A program made the position numbers and the translations under genes. The notes under the pieces were generated by a model. The model made no database searches. It was not told the origin of the DNA and saw only the letters and a list, made by a program, of their open reading frames with translations. Shown here piece after piece: positions 36,709 to 47,917 of a stretch of DNA of 64,000 nucleotides. Every line of letters begins with the position of its first letter. Positions within the stretch are counted from its first letter, which is position 1. This DNA is from Paraburkholderia tagetis (GTDB lineage: Bacteria; Pseudomonadota; Gammaproteobacteria; Burkholderiales; Burkholderiaceae), in assembly GCF_022213065.1 (NCBI RefSeq), contig NZ_JAKLJA010000012.1:1-64000 (forward strand), written 5' to 3'.

Positions 36709-37590
36709 ATGGCTGGAATGAAGGAAATTCGCGGCAAGATCAAGAGCGTGCAAAACACGCGCAAGATCACCAAGGCGATGGAAATGGTCGCGGCGTCGAA
36801 GATGCGCCGCGCCCAGGAGCGCATGCGCGCCGCCCGCCCGTATGCCGACAAGGTCCGCGACATCGCTGCGCACATGAGCCGTGCGAACCCCGAGTATCGT
36901 CATCCGTTCATGACGGAAAACAACGATGCGAAGGTCGCCGGCGTGATTCTCGTCACGACCGACAAGGGTCTGTGCGGCGGGATGAACACCAACGTGCTGC
37001 GTGCGACGCTGCAGAAGTTCAAGGAACTGGAAGCATCGGGCAAGACGGTCGAAGCAACGGCGATCGGCAGCAAGGGCCTCGGTTTCCTGAACCGTCTGCG
37101 CGCGAAGGTCGTTTCGAACGTCGTGCAACTCGGCGACACGCCGCACCTCGAAAAGCTGATCGGCGCGGTGAAGGTGCAGCTCGACCAGTACTCGGAAGGC
37201 AAGCTCTCCGCGGTGTACCTGGCGTACACGCGCTTCGTCAACACGATGAAGCAGGAGCCGGTCATCGAGCAGCTGCTGCCGCTGTCGAACGAGCGCCTCG
37301 AAGGCAACGACGACGGCACGACGCCAAAGTCGCAGTGGGACTACATCTACGAGCCGGACGCGCAAACCGTCGTGGACGAACTGCTGGTCCGCTATGTCGA
37401 AGCCCTGGTCTATCAGGCCGTGGCGGAAAACATGGCGTCGGAGCAGTCGGCCCGTATGGTCGCGATGAAGGCAGCGTCGGACAACGCGAAGACGGTCATC
37501 AACGAACTGCAGCTCTCGTACAACAAGAGCCGCCAGGCCGCGATTACGAAGGAACTTTCGGAAATCGTCGGCGGCGCAGCAGCGGTCTGA
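36709..37590 (+). CDS. atpG: F1Fo ATP synthase subunit gamma
   Basis: A 293-residue central-shaft subunit. The N-terminal helix [20 protein letters not shown] and C-terminal helix region [20 protein letters not shown] plus [15 protein letters not shown] are the conserved coiled-coil halves that rotate inside the alpha3beta3 hexamer. A small insertion around 195-210 ([20 protein letters not shown]) is common in beta-proteobacteria. AAGGAGCAAGCA precedes ATG 36709. Confidence 0.97.
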   Translation: MAGMKEIRGKIKSVQNTRKITKAMEMVAASKMRRAQERMRAARPYADKVRDIAAHMSRANPEYRHPFMTENNDAKVAGVILVTTDKGLCGGMNTNVLRATLQKFKELEASGKTVEATAIGSKGLGFLNRLRAKVVSNVVQLGDTPHLEKLIGAVKVQLDQYSEGKLSAVYLAYTRFVNTMKQEPVIEQLLPLSNERLEGNDDGTTPKSQWDYIYEPDAQTVVDELLVRYVEALVYQAVAENMASEQSARMVAMKAASDNAKTVINELQLSYNKSRQAAITKELSEIVGGAAAV

Positions 37591-37654
37591 CCGGGCACAA
37601 GCCGAACGCGAAACCGCGCCGCTGCGCTACTTTCAGCTAGCGGCGGCCGAGTGA

Positions 37655-39076
<1,422 letters not shown>

Positions 39077-39142
39077 GGGTTAGTTGCCAACGGGCGACCA
39101 GGCACACGTTGCCGGGTCGCCGCCGCAACCGATTAACCCGAG

Positions 39143-39191
39143 CTGTGCATGAGGTCGGAGTAAGCGCTAAAGCGCCAACTCCGGCCGACAC
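39143..39191. repeat. Third copy of the 49-nt palindromic element, between atpD and atpC
   Basis: This copy matches the two upstream of mnmG in length and layout: CTGTGCATG head, GTCGGAGTAAGCGC pairing with GCGCCAACTCCGGCCGAC across a TAAA loop. It ends 14 bases before the atpC start and its last bases adjoin the AGGAG ribosome-binding site, so folding could affect epsilon-subunit translation. Confidence 0.8.
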
Positions 39192-39205
39192 AGGAGTCGA
39201 CACAT

Positions 39206-39631
39206 ATGGCAGCAACCATCAAGGTAGACGTCGTCAGCGCCGAAGAGAGCATCTACGGCGGCCAGGCGAAGTTCGTCGCGCTTCCGGGCGAAGCGGGCGA
39301 GCTGGGCATTCTGCCGGGCCACACGCCGCTCATCACGCGGATTCGTCCGGGTGCGGTGCGCATCGTGAGCGCGGACGGCGATGAAGAATTCGTGTTCGTC
39401 GCCGGCGGCATTCTCGAAGTGCAGCCGGGCGCCGTGACGGTGCTCGCCGACACCGCGATCCGCGGCAAGGATCTCGACGAGGCGAAGGCCACCGAGGCGC
39501 GCAAGCGCGCCGAAGAGGCGGTGCAGAACGCCGGCTCGAACCTCGAGTACGCAACGGCACAGGCGGAGCTCGCCTACGCCGTCGCACAGCTCGCGGCGAT
39601 CCAGCGCCTGCGCAAGATGAACCAGCACTGA
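39206..39631 (+). CDS. atpC: F1Fo ATP synthase subunit epsilon
   Basis: A 141-residue subunit that couples gamma to the c ring and restrains ATP hydrolysis. The N-terminal beta-sandwich ([20 protein letters not shown] and [18 protein letters not shown]) is followed by a two-helix C-terminal domain rich in Ala, Glu and Arg (about 90-140). It is the last gene of the operon; a strong terminator follows. Confidence 0.97.
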   Translation: MAATIKVDVVSAEESIYGGQAKFVALPGEAGELGILPGHTPLITRIRPGAVRIVSADGDEEFVFVAGGILEVQPGAVTVLADTAIRGKDLDEAKATEARKRAEEAVQNAGSNLEYATAQAELAYAVAQLAAIQRLRKMNQH

Positions 39632-39954
39632 TCTCGCGACAGCACGCCCTTCGGGTGCGTGCCAGTTGCTCTGAAACGGGCTCTCCGATTGGGGAGCCCG
39701 TTTTTTTTTGCGCGCTCGCCAAACAAGGACACCCACGTCTCGTCCCCAATGCGCCGACACGAGAAAATCACTTGACGTTTACGGAAAGGTAATGCGAAAT
39801 CATGCCTTCGTGCCCACCGATGACCAGATCGAAGGCGCCGGCCGCGGTCCATGCGCTGCGGGTAAAACTTGATGCTGCCGGCCGTGCGCGCGGTGGCACA
39901 ATGATTTTCAAATCTATTTCAATCGGGAGCGAGACTCCCGGGGAGACAGCCACT
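39632..39954. other. Gap between atpC and the acyl-CoA synthetase
   Basis: No gene is seen in 323 bases. It holds the atp terminator (39675-39709). The acyl-CoA synthetase frame is open through much of the rest but lacks family sequence there. Confidence 0.5.
39675..39709 (+). terminator. Intrinsic terminator of the atp operon
   Basis: CGGGCTCTCC and GGGGAGCCCG form a 10-bp stem (one G-T pair) with loop GATT between about 39677 and 39700, extended by flanking A and T, and followed by nine T residues. Confidence 0.9.
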
Positions 39955-41697
39955 ATGGCAATCGACGCAGCAGGTGTGCGCGAAGCGCTCATCGCGCCGA
40001 AAGACGGCCTTTCCTACGTGCGCGGAACGACTGACATACCGCTCTCCGACGCGACCATCGGCGCTTTCCTCGAGGAGACCGCACAGCGCTTTCCGGAGCG
40101 TCCGGCCGTGGTGTTCCGCGAGCAGGGCATCCGCTGGACCTGGCGCGAGTTCGCCGAGGAAGTGGACGTGGTGGCTGCCGGCTTCTTGTCGCTTGGCATC
40201 GCGGCGGGGGACCGGGTCGGTATCTGGTCGCCCAATCGCTTCGAGTGGCTGCTCACGCAGTTCGCCACGGCGCGCATCGGCGCCGTGCTCGTCAACATCA
40301 ATCCTGCCTACCGTCTTGCCGAACTCGAATACGCGCTGAACAAGGTGAGCTGCAAAGCGATCGTCGCGGCGGAAAGCTTCAAGACGTCAAAGTACATCGA
40401 GATGCTGCAAACGCTCGCGCCCGAGCTTGCGAGCGCGACGCCTGGCGACTTGCACGCGGCGAAGCTACCTGAACTGCGTGCGGTGATCCGCATGTGCGAC
40501 GCGGAAACGCCCGGCATGCTGAACTTCAGCGATCTGATCGAGCAGGGGCGAGAGCGGCTCGAGCGCAACGGCCGCGCGGAGCTCGATGCGATCGGCGCGA
40601 CGCTGAACGCTGGCGACTCCATCAACATTCAGTTCACGAGCGGCACCACGGGCAACCCGAAGGGCGCCACGCTCACGCACCGCAACGTGCTCAACAACGG
40701 CCGCTTCATCGCGATGGCGATGCGGCTCACCGAAGAAGATTCGCTCTGCATTCCGGTGCCGCTTTATCACTGCTTCGGCATGGTGCTCGCGGTGCTCGCG
40801 TGCGTGTCGGTTGGGGCGACCATGGTGTTTCCGGGCGAGGCCTTCGACCCGCGCGCGGCGCTCGAAGCGGTGTCCGAGGAACGCTGCACGGCGCTGCACG
40901 GCGTGCCGACAATGTTCATCGCCGAACTCGATCATCCCGACTTCGCGAGCTTCGATCTCTCGCGCCTGCGCACGGGCATCATGGCGGGCTCGCCGTGCCC
41001 GATCGAAACGATGAAGCGCGTGGTCTCGAAGATGCATCTCGCGGAGATCACGATCGCCTACGGCATGACGGAGACGAGCCCCGTATCGTTCCAGAGCGCG
41101 ACGACCGATCCGCTCGACAAGCGCACGACCACGGTGGGGCGCATCCAGCCGCATCTGGAGGTGAAGATCGTGGACGCGCTCGGCAACATCGTGCCGGTAG
41201 GCGAGACGGGCGAACTCTGCACGAAGGGCTACTCGGTGATGCGAGGCTACTGGGGCGATGAAGCGAAGACGGCCGAGGCAATCGTCGATGGCTGGATGCA
41301 CACGGGCGACCTCGCGACGCTCGACGCCGGGGGCTACTGCAATATCGTCGGACGTCTGAAGGACATGCTGATTCGCGGCGGCGAGAACATCTATCCGCGC
41401 GAGATCGAGGAATTTCTGTTCCGCCATCCCAAGGTGCAGTCGGTGCAGGTGTTCGGCGTGCCCGATGCGAAGTACGGCGAAGAGGTCTGCGCGTGGATCG
41501 TGCTGCGTCCGGGCGAGGTGGCCACGCCCGAGGAGATTCAGGCGTTCTGTCAGGGGCAAATCGCGCATTACAAGATCCCGAAGTACATCCGCTTCGTCGA
41601 CGAAATGCCGATGACGGTGACAGGCAAGGTGCAGAAGTTCGTGATGCGCTCGCGCATGATCGACGAACTGAAAATCACCGAGCAAAAGACCGCCTGA
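39955..41697 (+). CDS. AMP-binding acyl-CoA synthetase
   Basis: A 580-residue adenylate-forming enzyme that activates a carboxylic acid, probably a short or medium-chain fatty acid, to its CoA thioester. The AMP/P-loop motif is [19 protein letters not shown], followed by [11 protein letters not shown], the hinge region [20 protein letters not shown] and [17 protein letters not shown], and the C-terminal catalytic Lys in [16 protein letters not shown] 39955 follows GGGGAGACAG. It appears monocistronic, so the substrate cannot be inferred from context. Confidence 0.92.
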   Translation: MAIDAAGVREALIAPKDGLSYVRGTTDIPLSDATIGAFLEETAQRFPERPAVVFREQGIRWTWREFAEEVDVVAAGFLSLGIAAGDRVGIWSPNRFEWLLTQFATARIGAVLVNINPAYRLAELEYALNKVSCKAIVAAESFKTSKYIEMLQTLAPELASATPGDLHAAKLPELRAVIRMCDAETPGMLNFSDLIEQGRERLERNGRAELDAIGATLNAGDSINIQFTSGTTGNPKGATLTHRNVLNNGRFIAMAMRLTEEDSLCIPVPLYHCFGMVLAVLACVSVGATMVFPGEAFDPRAALEAVSEERCTALHGVPTMFIAELDHPDFASFDLSRLRTGIMAGSPCPIETMKRVVSKMHLAEITIAYGMTETSPVSFQSATTDPLDKRTTTVGRIQPHLEVKIVDALGNIVPVGETGELCTKGYSVMRGYWGDEAKTAEAIVDGWMHTGDLATLDAGGYCNIVGRLKDMLIRGGENIYPREIEEFLFRHPKVQSVQVFGVPDAKYGEEVCAWIVLRPGEVATPEEIQAFCQGQIAHYKIPKYIRFVDEMPMTVTGKVQKFVMRSRMIDELKITEQKTA

Positions 41698-41916
41698 TGC
41701 CGCCGCGAAGCGTGAGACGGGCAGGACGGCATGAAATGCCGAATGCTTCGCATGTCGAATGAATTGGCCGACGCATCGGCGTGGCGGTGAATTAGCCATT
41801 CTGCTAACGCGGCGGCAGTCGAGCCGATAAATGCCGGGGCTGGAAATATGCGTGCGAGGTTATTCGCGTCATCGCAACAGAGCGATGGCGAACGGGCGTG
41901 AGAAGGGAAATAGACG

Positions 41917-41942
41917 AAAAAAAAGCGGGCCTGGAGCCCGCT
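41917..41942 (-). terminator. Strong intrinsic terminator on the minus strand
   Basis: Read on the minus strand: AGCGGGC, loop TCCAG, GCCCGCT, then eight T residues. No annotated minus-strand gene ends nearby (pheC stops about 590 bases upstream), which points to an unannotated transcript. Confidence 0.75.
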
Positions 41943-42130
41943 AAAAACCACACGCTACGGGGTTAGCGCGAGGAGACCAAATGAGGAGCCGGGTCTTGGA
42001 ACGTTTCAAAACGCCGGTAACGGCTCCAACAAGGATGCCCCTGACTGGGCTTCGGCATGACGCCGACCGGCCGGTGTGTCGTGTCCGCTCACACTGACAC
42101 CGAGCCACATCCGTGTTGAAACCGTTGAAA
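41917..42130 (-). ncRNA. Candidate small RNA ending in an intrinsic terminator
   Basis: The region upstream of the minus-strand terminator contains a long stem, GGAGCCG (complement of 42021-42027) with CGGCTCC (complement of 41985-41991), enclosing a smaller CGTT/AACG hairpin around 42002-42013. The 5' end is unknown and is set arbitrarily near 42130. It does not match 6S, SRP, tmRNA or RNase P RNA as I recall them. A long 3' untranslated region of pheC is an alternative. Confidence 0.3.
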
Positions 42131-42316
42131 GCATTGTGGGCGAATTAAGGAACCTTCGCGGTAACAAAGTGTTTCAGGTTGTAACGCCCGTCAGATAAGG
42201 CTCGGCGGGATTTTTTGCCATCCTGAGCACTTTGTGAAAGTCATTTTTACCGGGGATTTTTTATTGCTGTCAGACGATGCGTAGACACGTATTGGACGCG
42301 TCATTCTTCATGCATG

Positions 42317-42340
42317 AAGAAAAGCCCCACTGTATGGGCA
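42317..42340 (-). terminator. Possible terminator downstream of pheC
   Basis: On the minus strand GCCCA (complement of 42335-42339) pairs with TGGGGC (with one bulged G), followed by TTTTCTTC. The stem is short, so confidence is limited. Confidence 0.35.
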
Positions 42341-42530
42341 TTAACAGAAATTGGTCGCGTAAAAACCCATATCGCATACGTACATCCACCAGGAATTCCT
42401 GAATGAATCCATGCGTGCGATGCAAGGATTGCTCATACCGTATTGCAACGAGTGGTTGCAATTCATCATAGGATTTAGCGAATGATGTCGCGCCGGGATG
42501 TGTCCCGGCGCCCGCTATGGCAGCGTCACG

Positions 42531-43400
42531 CTACTTGAGCCATTTGTCCGAGATTGCCTGATACTCGCCGCTCGCGCGCGCGAGGTGCAGCCACTGATCG
42601 ACATACTGCTGGAACACCGCGTCGCCGCGCGGCACCATCCACGCCTTCTCACCATACTGGAATGGCTTGTCTGGATGCACCGAGCACAGACCCGGATTGA
42701 GCTTCTGCTGCAAAAGTGTTTCGGATGCGTCGGTGACCATCACGTCCGCCTTGCCGGCGAGAATCTGTTTGAAGATCGTCACGTTATCGGGATAGACGGT
42801 CAAGTTCGCGTGCGGGAAAAACTGCTTCGCGAAGCGTTCGTTCGTGCCGCCCGGATTTACGATCACGCGCGTGGCGGGCTGGTCGATCTGCGCGACCGTC
42901 TGATACTTGTTCACGTCGTCGCAGCGCACGATGGGCGTCTTGCCATCGACCTGATACGGCTCGGTGAAGAACGCGCGCTTCTGTCGATCGAGCGTGGTCG
43001 ACACACCGCCTACCGCGACGTCGCATTTCGCGAGGAAGTCGTTCATCAGATTCGACCAAGTCGTCTTGACGAACTCGGCCTTCACGCCCAGCGACTTCGC
43101 AAGCGACTCGGTCATGTCGATGTCGATGCCTTCGAACGTGCCATCCGGCTTGTGGAACGAATACGGTTTGTAGTCGCCCGTCGTGCATGCGCGCAGCGTG
43201 CCGCGCGAGAGCACTTCGTCTAGTCGCGAGGGTGTAGCGGCACCCGGGGTAGCGACGCCCGACGTAGCGACACCCGACGTAGCGACACCCGATGCTGCTG
43301 CGCTTTCGGCAAATGCGTCTGGCGCTCCGGCGAGGCCAGCGACGCCGGTCAAAAGCGCGGCGATCAACGAGCAAGCGGTGGCGACCTTCTTCTTGTTCAT
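42531..43400 (-). CDS. pheC: Cyclohexadienyl dehydratase, periplasmic (PheC)
   Basis: A 289-residue periplasmic protein of the solute-binding-protein fold that converts prephenate to phenylpyruvate and arogenate to phenylalanine. It matches what I recall of Pseudomonas PheC in RLDEVLSRGTLRACTTGDYK, INPGGTNE-like VNPGGTNERFAKQ, YPDNVTIFKQI and DGKTPIVRC. A signal peptide (cleavage near Ala31) is followed by a linker of repeated Ser-Gly-Val-Ala-Thr units (about 37-56) absent from typical PheC. A polar amino acid ABC binding protein is the alternative, but the PheC-specific blocks favour the enzyme. ATG 43400 follows GGAGACACACC on the coding strand. Confidence 0.8.
   Translation of the reverse strand: MNKKKVATACSLIAALLTGVAGLAGAPDAFAESAAASGVATSGVATSGVATPGAATPSRLDEVLSRGTLRACTTGDYKPYSFHKPDGTFEGIDIDMTESLAKSLGVKAEFVKTTWSNLMNDFLAKCDVAVGGVSTTLDRQKRAFFTEPYQVDGKTPIVRCDDVNKYQTVAQIDQPATRVIVNPGGTNERFAKQFFPHANLTVYPDNVTIFKQILAGKADVMVTDASETLLQQKLNPGLCSVHPDKPFQYGEKAWMVPRGDAVFQQYVDQWLHLARASGEYQAISDKWLK
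43234..43293. repeat. 15-nt tandem repeat within pheC, four units
   Basis: Four 15-nt units of the pattern GTAGCGACACCCGAC at 43234-43248, 43249-43263, 43264-43278 and 43279-43293. They encode the Gly-Val-Ala-Thr-Ser/Pro linker after the signal peptide and look like slippage-prone, length-variable sequence. Confidence 0.9.
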
Positions 43401-43659
43401 GCGGTGTGTCTCCTCTCTTATGGATGTTTCGATGTAATGGAGCGGAAAGGCATCCGATAATAGCCCGCCCAAATGCGCGCGTTAAGCGTGGACTGACTGG
43501 ATGGGCGCATGCGCAATGGCCGCTCGTGACGCGCGGGAGGCGGGCATGGGTGCGCAGCGGCTTGCGGTGCTTATCCCGGTCATCAGCACCATGCCACGGC
43601 GGCGGCTCCGGTAGAATGGCCGCCTGCTTTCGAATCTTGCGCGACCAGCGCCTCCCGCC

Positions 43660-44751
43660 GTGGCCAACACTCTTCTGAACGACACATTCCTGCGCGCATT
43701 GCTGCGTCAGCCGACCGAATACACGCCGATCTGGCTGATGCGCCAGGCGGGCCGTTATCTGCCGGAGTACAACGCCACGCGCAGCCGGGCAGGCAGTTTT
43801 CTCGGCCTCGCCAAGAACCCCGACTTCGCGACCGAGGTGACGCTGCAGCCGCTCGACCGCTATCCGCTCGACGCTGCCATTCTGTTCTCGGACATCCTCA
43901 CGATTCCCGACGCGATGGGCCTCGGCCTCTCGTTCCAGGCGGGCGAAGGTCCGAAGTTCGCACATCCGGTGCGCAGCGAAGAGGACGTCGCGAAGCTCGC
44001 GGTGCCTGACATCGGCGCGACGCTCGGCTATGTGACCGACGCCGTGCGCGAGATCCGCCGCGCGCTCACCGACGCGCAGGGGCGTCAGCGCGTGCCGCTC
44101 ATCGGCTTCTCGGGCAGCCCGTGGACGCTCGCCTGCTACATGGTCGAAGGCGGCGGCTCGGACGATTTCCGCACCGTGAAGTCGATGCTCTACGCACGCC
44201 CCGATCTGATGGAGCGCATTCTCGAGATCAACGCGCAGGCCGTGGCCGCGTACCTCAATGCGCAGATCGAAGCCGGCGCGCAAGCCGTGATGATCTTCGA
44301 CACCTGGGGCGGCGCGCTCGCGGACGGCATTTATCAGCGCTACTCGCTTGCCTACATCAAGCGTGTGGTGGACCAGCTCAAGCGCGAGCACGACGGCGAG
44401 CGCGTGCCGGTCATCACCTTCACGAAGGGTGGCGGCCTGTGGCTCGACGAGATCGCCGAATCGGGCGTCGATGCAGTCGGGCTCGACTGGACCGTCAACC
44501 TGGGCCGCGCGCGCGAACGTGTGGGCCATCGCGTGGCGCTCCAGGGCAACATCGACCCGACGGTGTTGTTTGCCTCGCCGGCGGCGATCCGCGAACAGGC
44601 GCGTTCGGTACTCGACAGCTTTGGTGCTCATCCGGGCCACGTGTTCAACCTCGGACACGGCATTTCGCAGTTCACGCCGCCCGAAAACGTCGCCGAGCTC
44701 GTGGACGAAGTGCATCGCCACAGCCGGACCCTGCGCGCTGCTGCTGCGTGA
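43660..44751 (+). CDS. hemE: Uroporphyrinogen decarboxylase
   Basis: A 363-residue cytosolic haem-biosynthesis enzyme that decarboxylates uroporphyrinogen III to coproporphyrinogen III. The N-terminal signature [20 protein letters not shown], the second signature [19 protein letters not shown], and [13 protein letters not shown] and LQGNIDP near the C terminus are present. The start is GTG 43660. It lies upstream of priA on the same strand, but 426 bases apart. Confidence 0.97.
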   Translation: MANTLLNDTFLRALLRQPTEYTPIWLMRQAGRYLPEYNATRSRAGSFLGLAKNPDFATEVTLQPLDRYPLDAAILFSDILTIPDAMGLGLSFQAGEGPKFAHPVRSEEDVAKLAVPDIGATLGYVTDAVREIRRALTDAQGRQRVPLIGFSGSPWTLACYMVEGGGSDDFRTVKSMLYARPDLMERILEINAQAVAAYLNAQIEAGAQAVMIFDTWGGALADGIYQRYSLAYIKRVVDQLKREHDGERVPVITFTKGGGLWLDEIAESGVDAVGLDWTVNLGRARERVGHRVALQGNIDPTVLFASPAAIREQARSVLDSFGAHPGHVFNLGHGISQFTPPENVAELVDEVHRHSRTLRAAAA

Positions 44752-45040
44752 TTTTTTGTTGCGCTGCAACGGGCTGGGCTCCGGGCATCAGGGTCCGGTG
44801 CGGGCTCAAGAGGCCATCCAGATGCCGTTACGCCGCTGTCAAGACTTGACTTATACACACTTACCTCGTTGCGCCGCGCAAGAGGGAAAAATTGCCGCGT
44901 GGCGCCAGCAAGGCCTGCGAGCAATCATTCAGGGCCTTGACAGGTAAGGCTTTCGGCGCTCCACGGCGGTTTGTGCGGTGTCCCACATAATGACGGTTGG
45001 GGCTTGTCGACGGGGCGGGGCGGCCAAGTTCTTAACAAAG

Positions 45041-45049
45041 TTATCCACA
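45041..45049 (+). promoter_or_regulatory. Perfect DnaA box upstream of priA
   Basis: TTATCCACA lies 129 bases before the priA start. A single box may bind DnaA as a regulator of this replication-restart gene, or be coincidental. Confidence 0.35.
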
Positions 45050-45105
45050 GGCGCGACGACGGGAGCGCGATTGTTCTGCGGAATCCAAAACTTAGCGCGG
45101 AAAGT

Positions 45106-45124
45106 GAAGTTTTACTTTAACTTC
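45106..45124. promoter_or_regulatory. Inverted repeat upstream of priA
   Basis: GAAGTT (45106-45111) and AACTTC (45119-45124) are a perfect inverted repeat with a 7-base AT-rich spacer. It could be an operator or an RNA hairpin in the priA leader. Confidence 0.35.
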
Positions 45125-45177
45125 GGGCGTTGGTGCGCCAGCACACGGTGTTTACACCGTATCTGTTGGGGTTGCGC

Positions 45178-47484
<2,307 letters not shown>

Positions 47485-47631
47485 TCAGCGTCGCGCGGCG
47501 TGGGCCGCCTGCGCTCGAGCGTCTCGCACGCGCACTTTGCGCATGGCGGGCGCCGTCGCGCCACGAATGAACAACACGGCGCACAGCGCGCACATGAACC
47601 AGACACCCGTCACCACCAGCCACTTTTCCAT
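47485..47631 (-). CDS. Small single-pass membrane protein
   Basis: A 48-residue open frame starting ATG 47631, preceded on the coding strand by GAGGACCGAAAA, a good ribosome-binding site. The sequence begins MEKWLVVTGVWFMCALCAVL and then FIRGATAP: one clear hydrophobic helix (about 4-22) followed by a basic tail rich in Arg and Ala. The stop codon touches the priA stop codon, so the genes converge without a gap. Function unknown; the translation signals and membrane helix make it more credible than the surrounding shadow frames. Confidence 0.6.
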   Translation of the reverse strand: MEKWLVVTGVWFMCALCAVLFIRGATAPAMRKVRVRDARAQAAHAARR

Positions 47632-47917
47632 TTTTCGGTCCTCACGCCGGATTCAATGATCGGCCCCCGTAATGTTTGTATAACGGCACGGCTGCGGAAT
47701 CGATTAGGGTTCACCTGATTGTTGCTCGCCAGGGAAAATACCGAGTGCAACGCGCGGGCCAATGCCAGCGGGCGCTGGCCGCAAACCTGCGCCACATAAG
47801 GCTCTGCGCGTGGTGCAACCAAACTTGCCGGGTGGTTGCACCTTTTTATTTGGAGGGGTACGATTCGCCAACTTTTTGATCTTCGCCGGTGCGGGTCAGC
47901 CGGCATACGAAGGAAAC

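Larger units (their letters stand above)
41698..42530. other. 833-base gap between the acyl-CoA synthetase and pheC
   Basis: No recognisable protein gene. On the minus strand a hairpin plus T tract at 41917-42340 occurs twice (41917-41942 strong; 42317-42340 weak). The 41943-42130 part is rich in inverted repeats and may encode a small RNA. On the plus strand a 38-codon frame (41981-42097) has a GAGGAG ribosome-binding site. Confidence 0.5.
44752..45177. other. Gap between hemE and priA
   Basis: No gene is seen in 426 bases. It contains a perfect DnaA box (45041-45049) and an inverted repeat GAAGTT-N7-AACTTC (45106-45124) close to the priA start. Confidence 0.5.

Noticed and set aside
41917..42130. 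6S, tmRNA, SRP or RNase P RNA on the minus strand
   Set aside because: Length and terminator looked suggestive, but none of the conserved sequence blocks I know for these RNAs is present.
42187..42216. Plus-strand terminator (CCCGTC/GGCGGG stem followed by A and six T)
   Set aside because: The stem is short with a G-T pair and an 11-base loop, and no plus-strand gene ends close by; too weak to list.
42784..44769. Minus-strand frame of 661 codons across hemE and part of pheC
   Set aside because: hemE and pheC are certain from conserved motifs; this frame has none and only reflects the absence of stops in GC-rich DNA.
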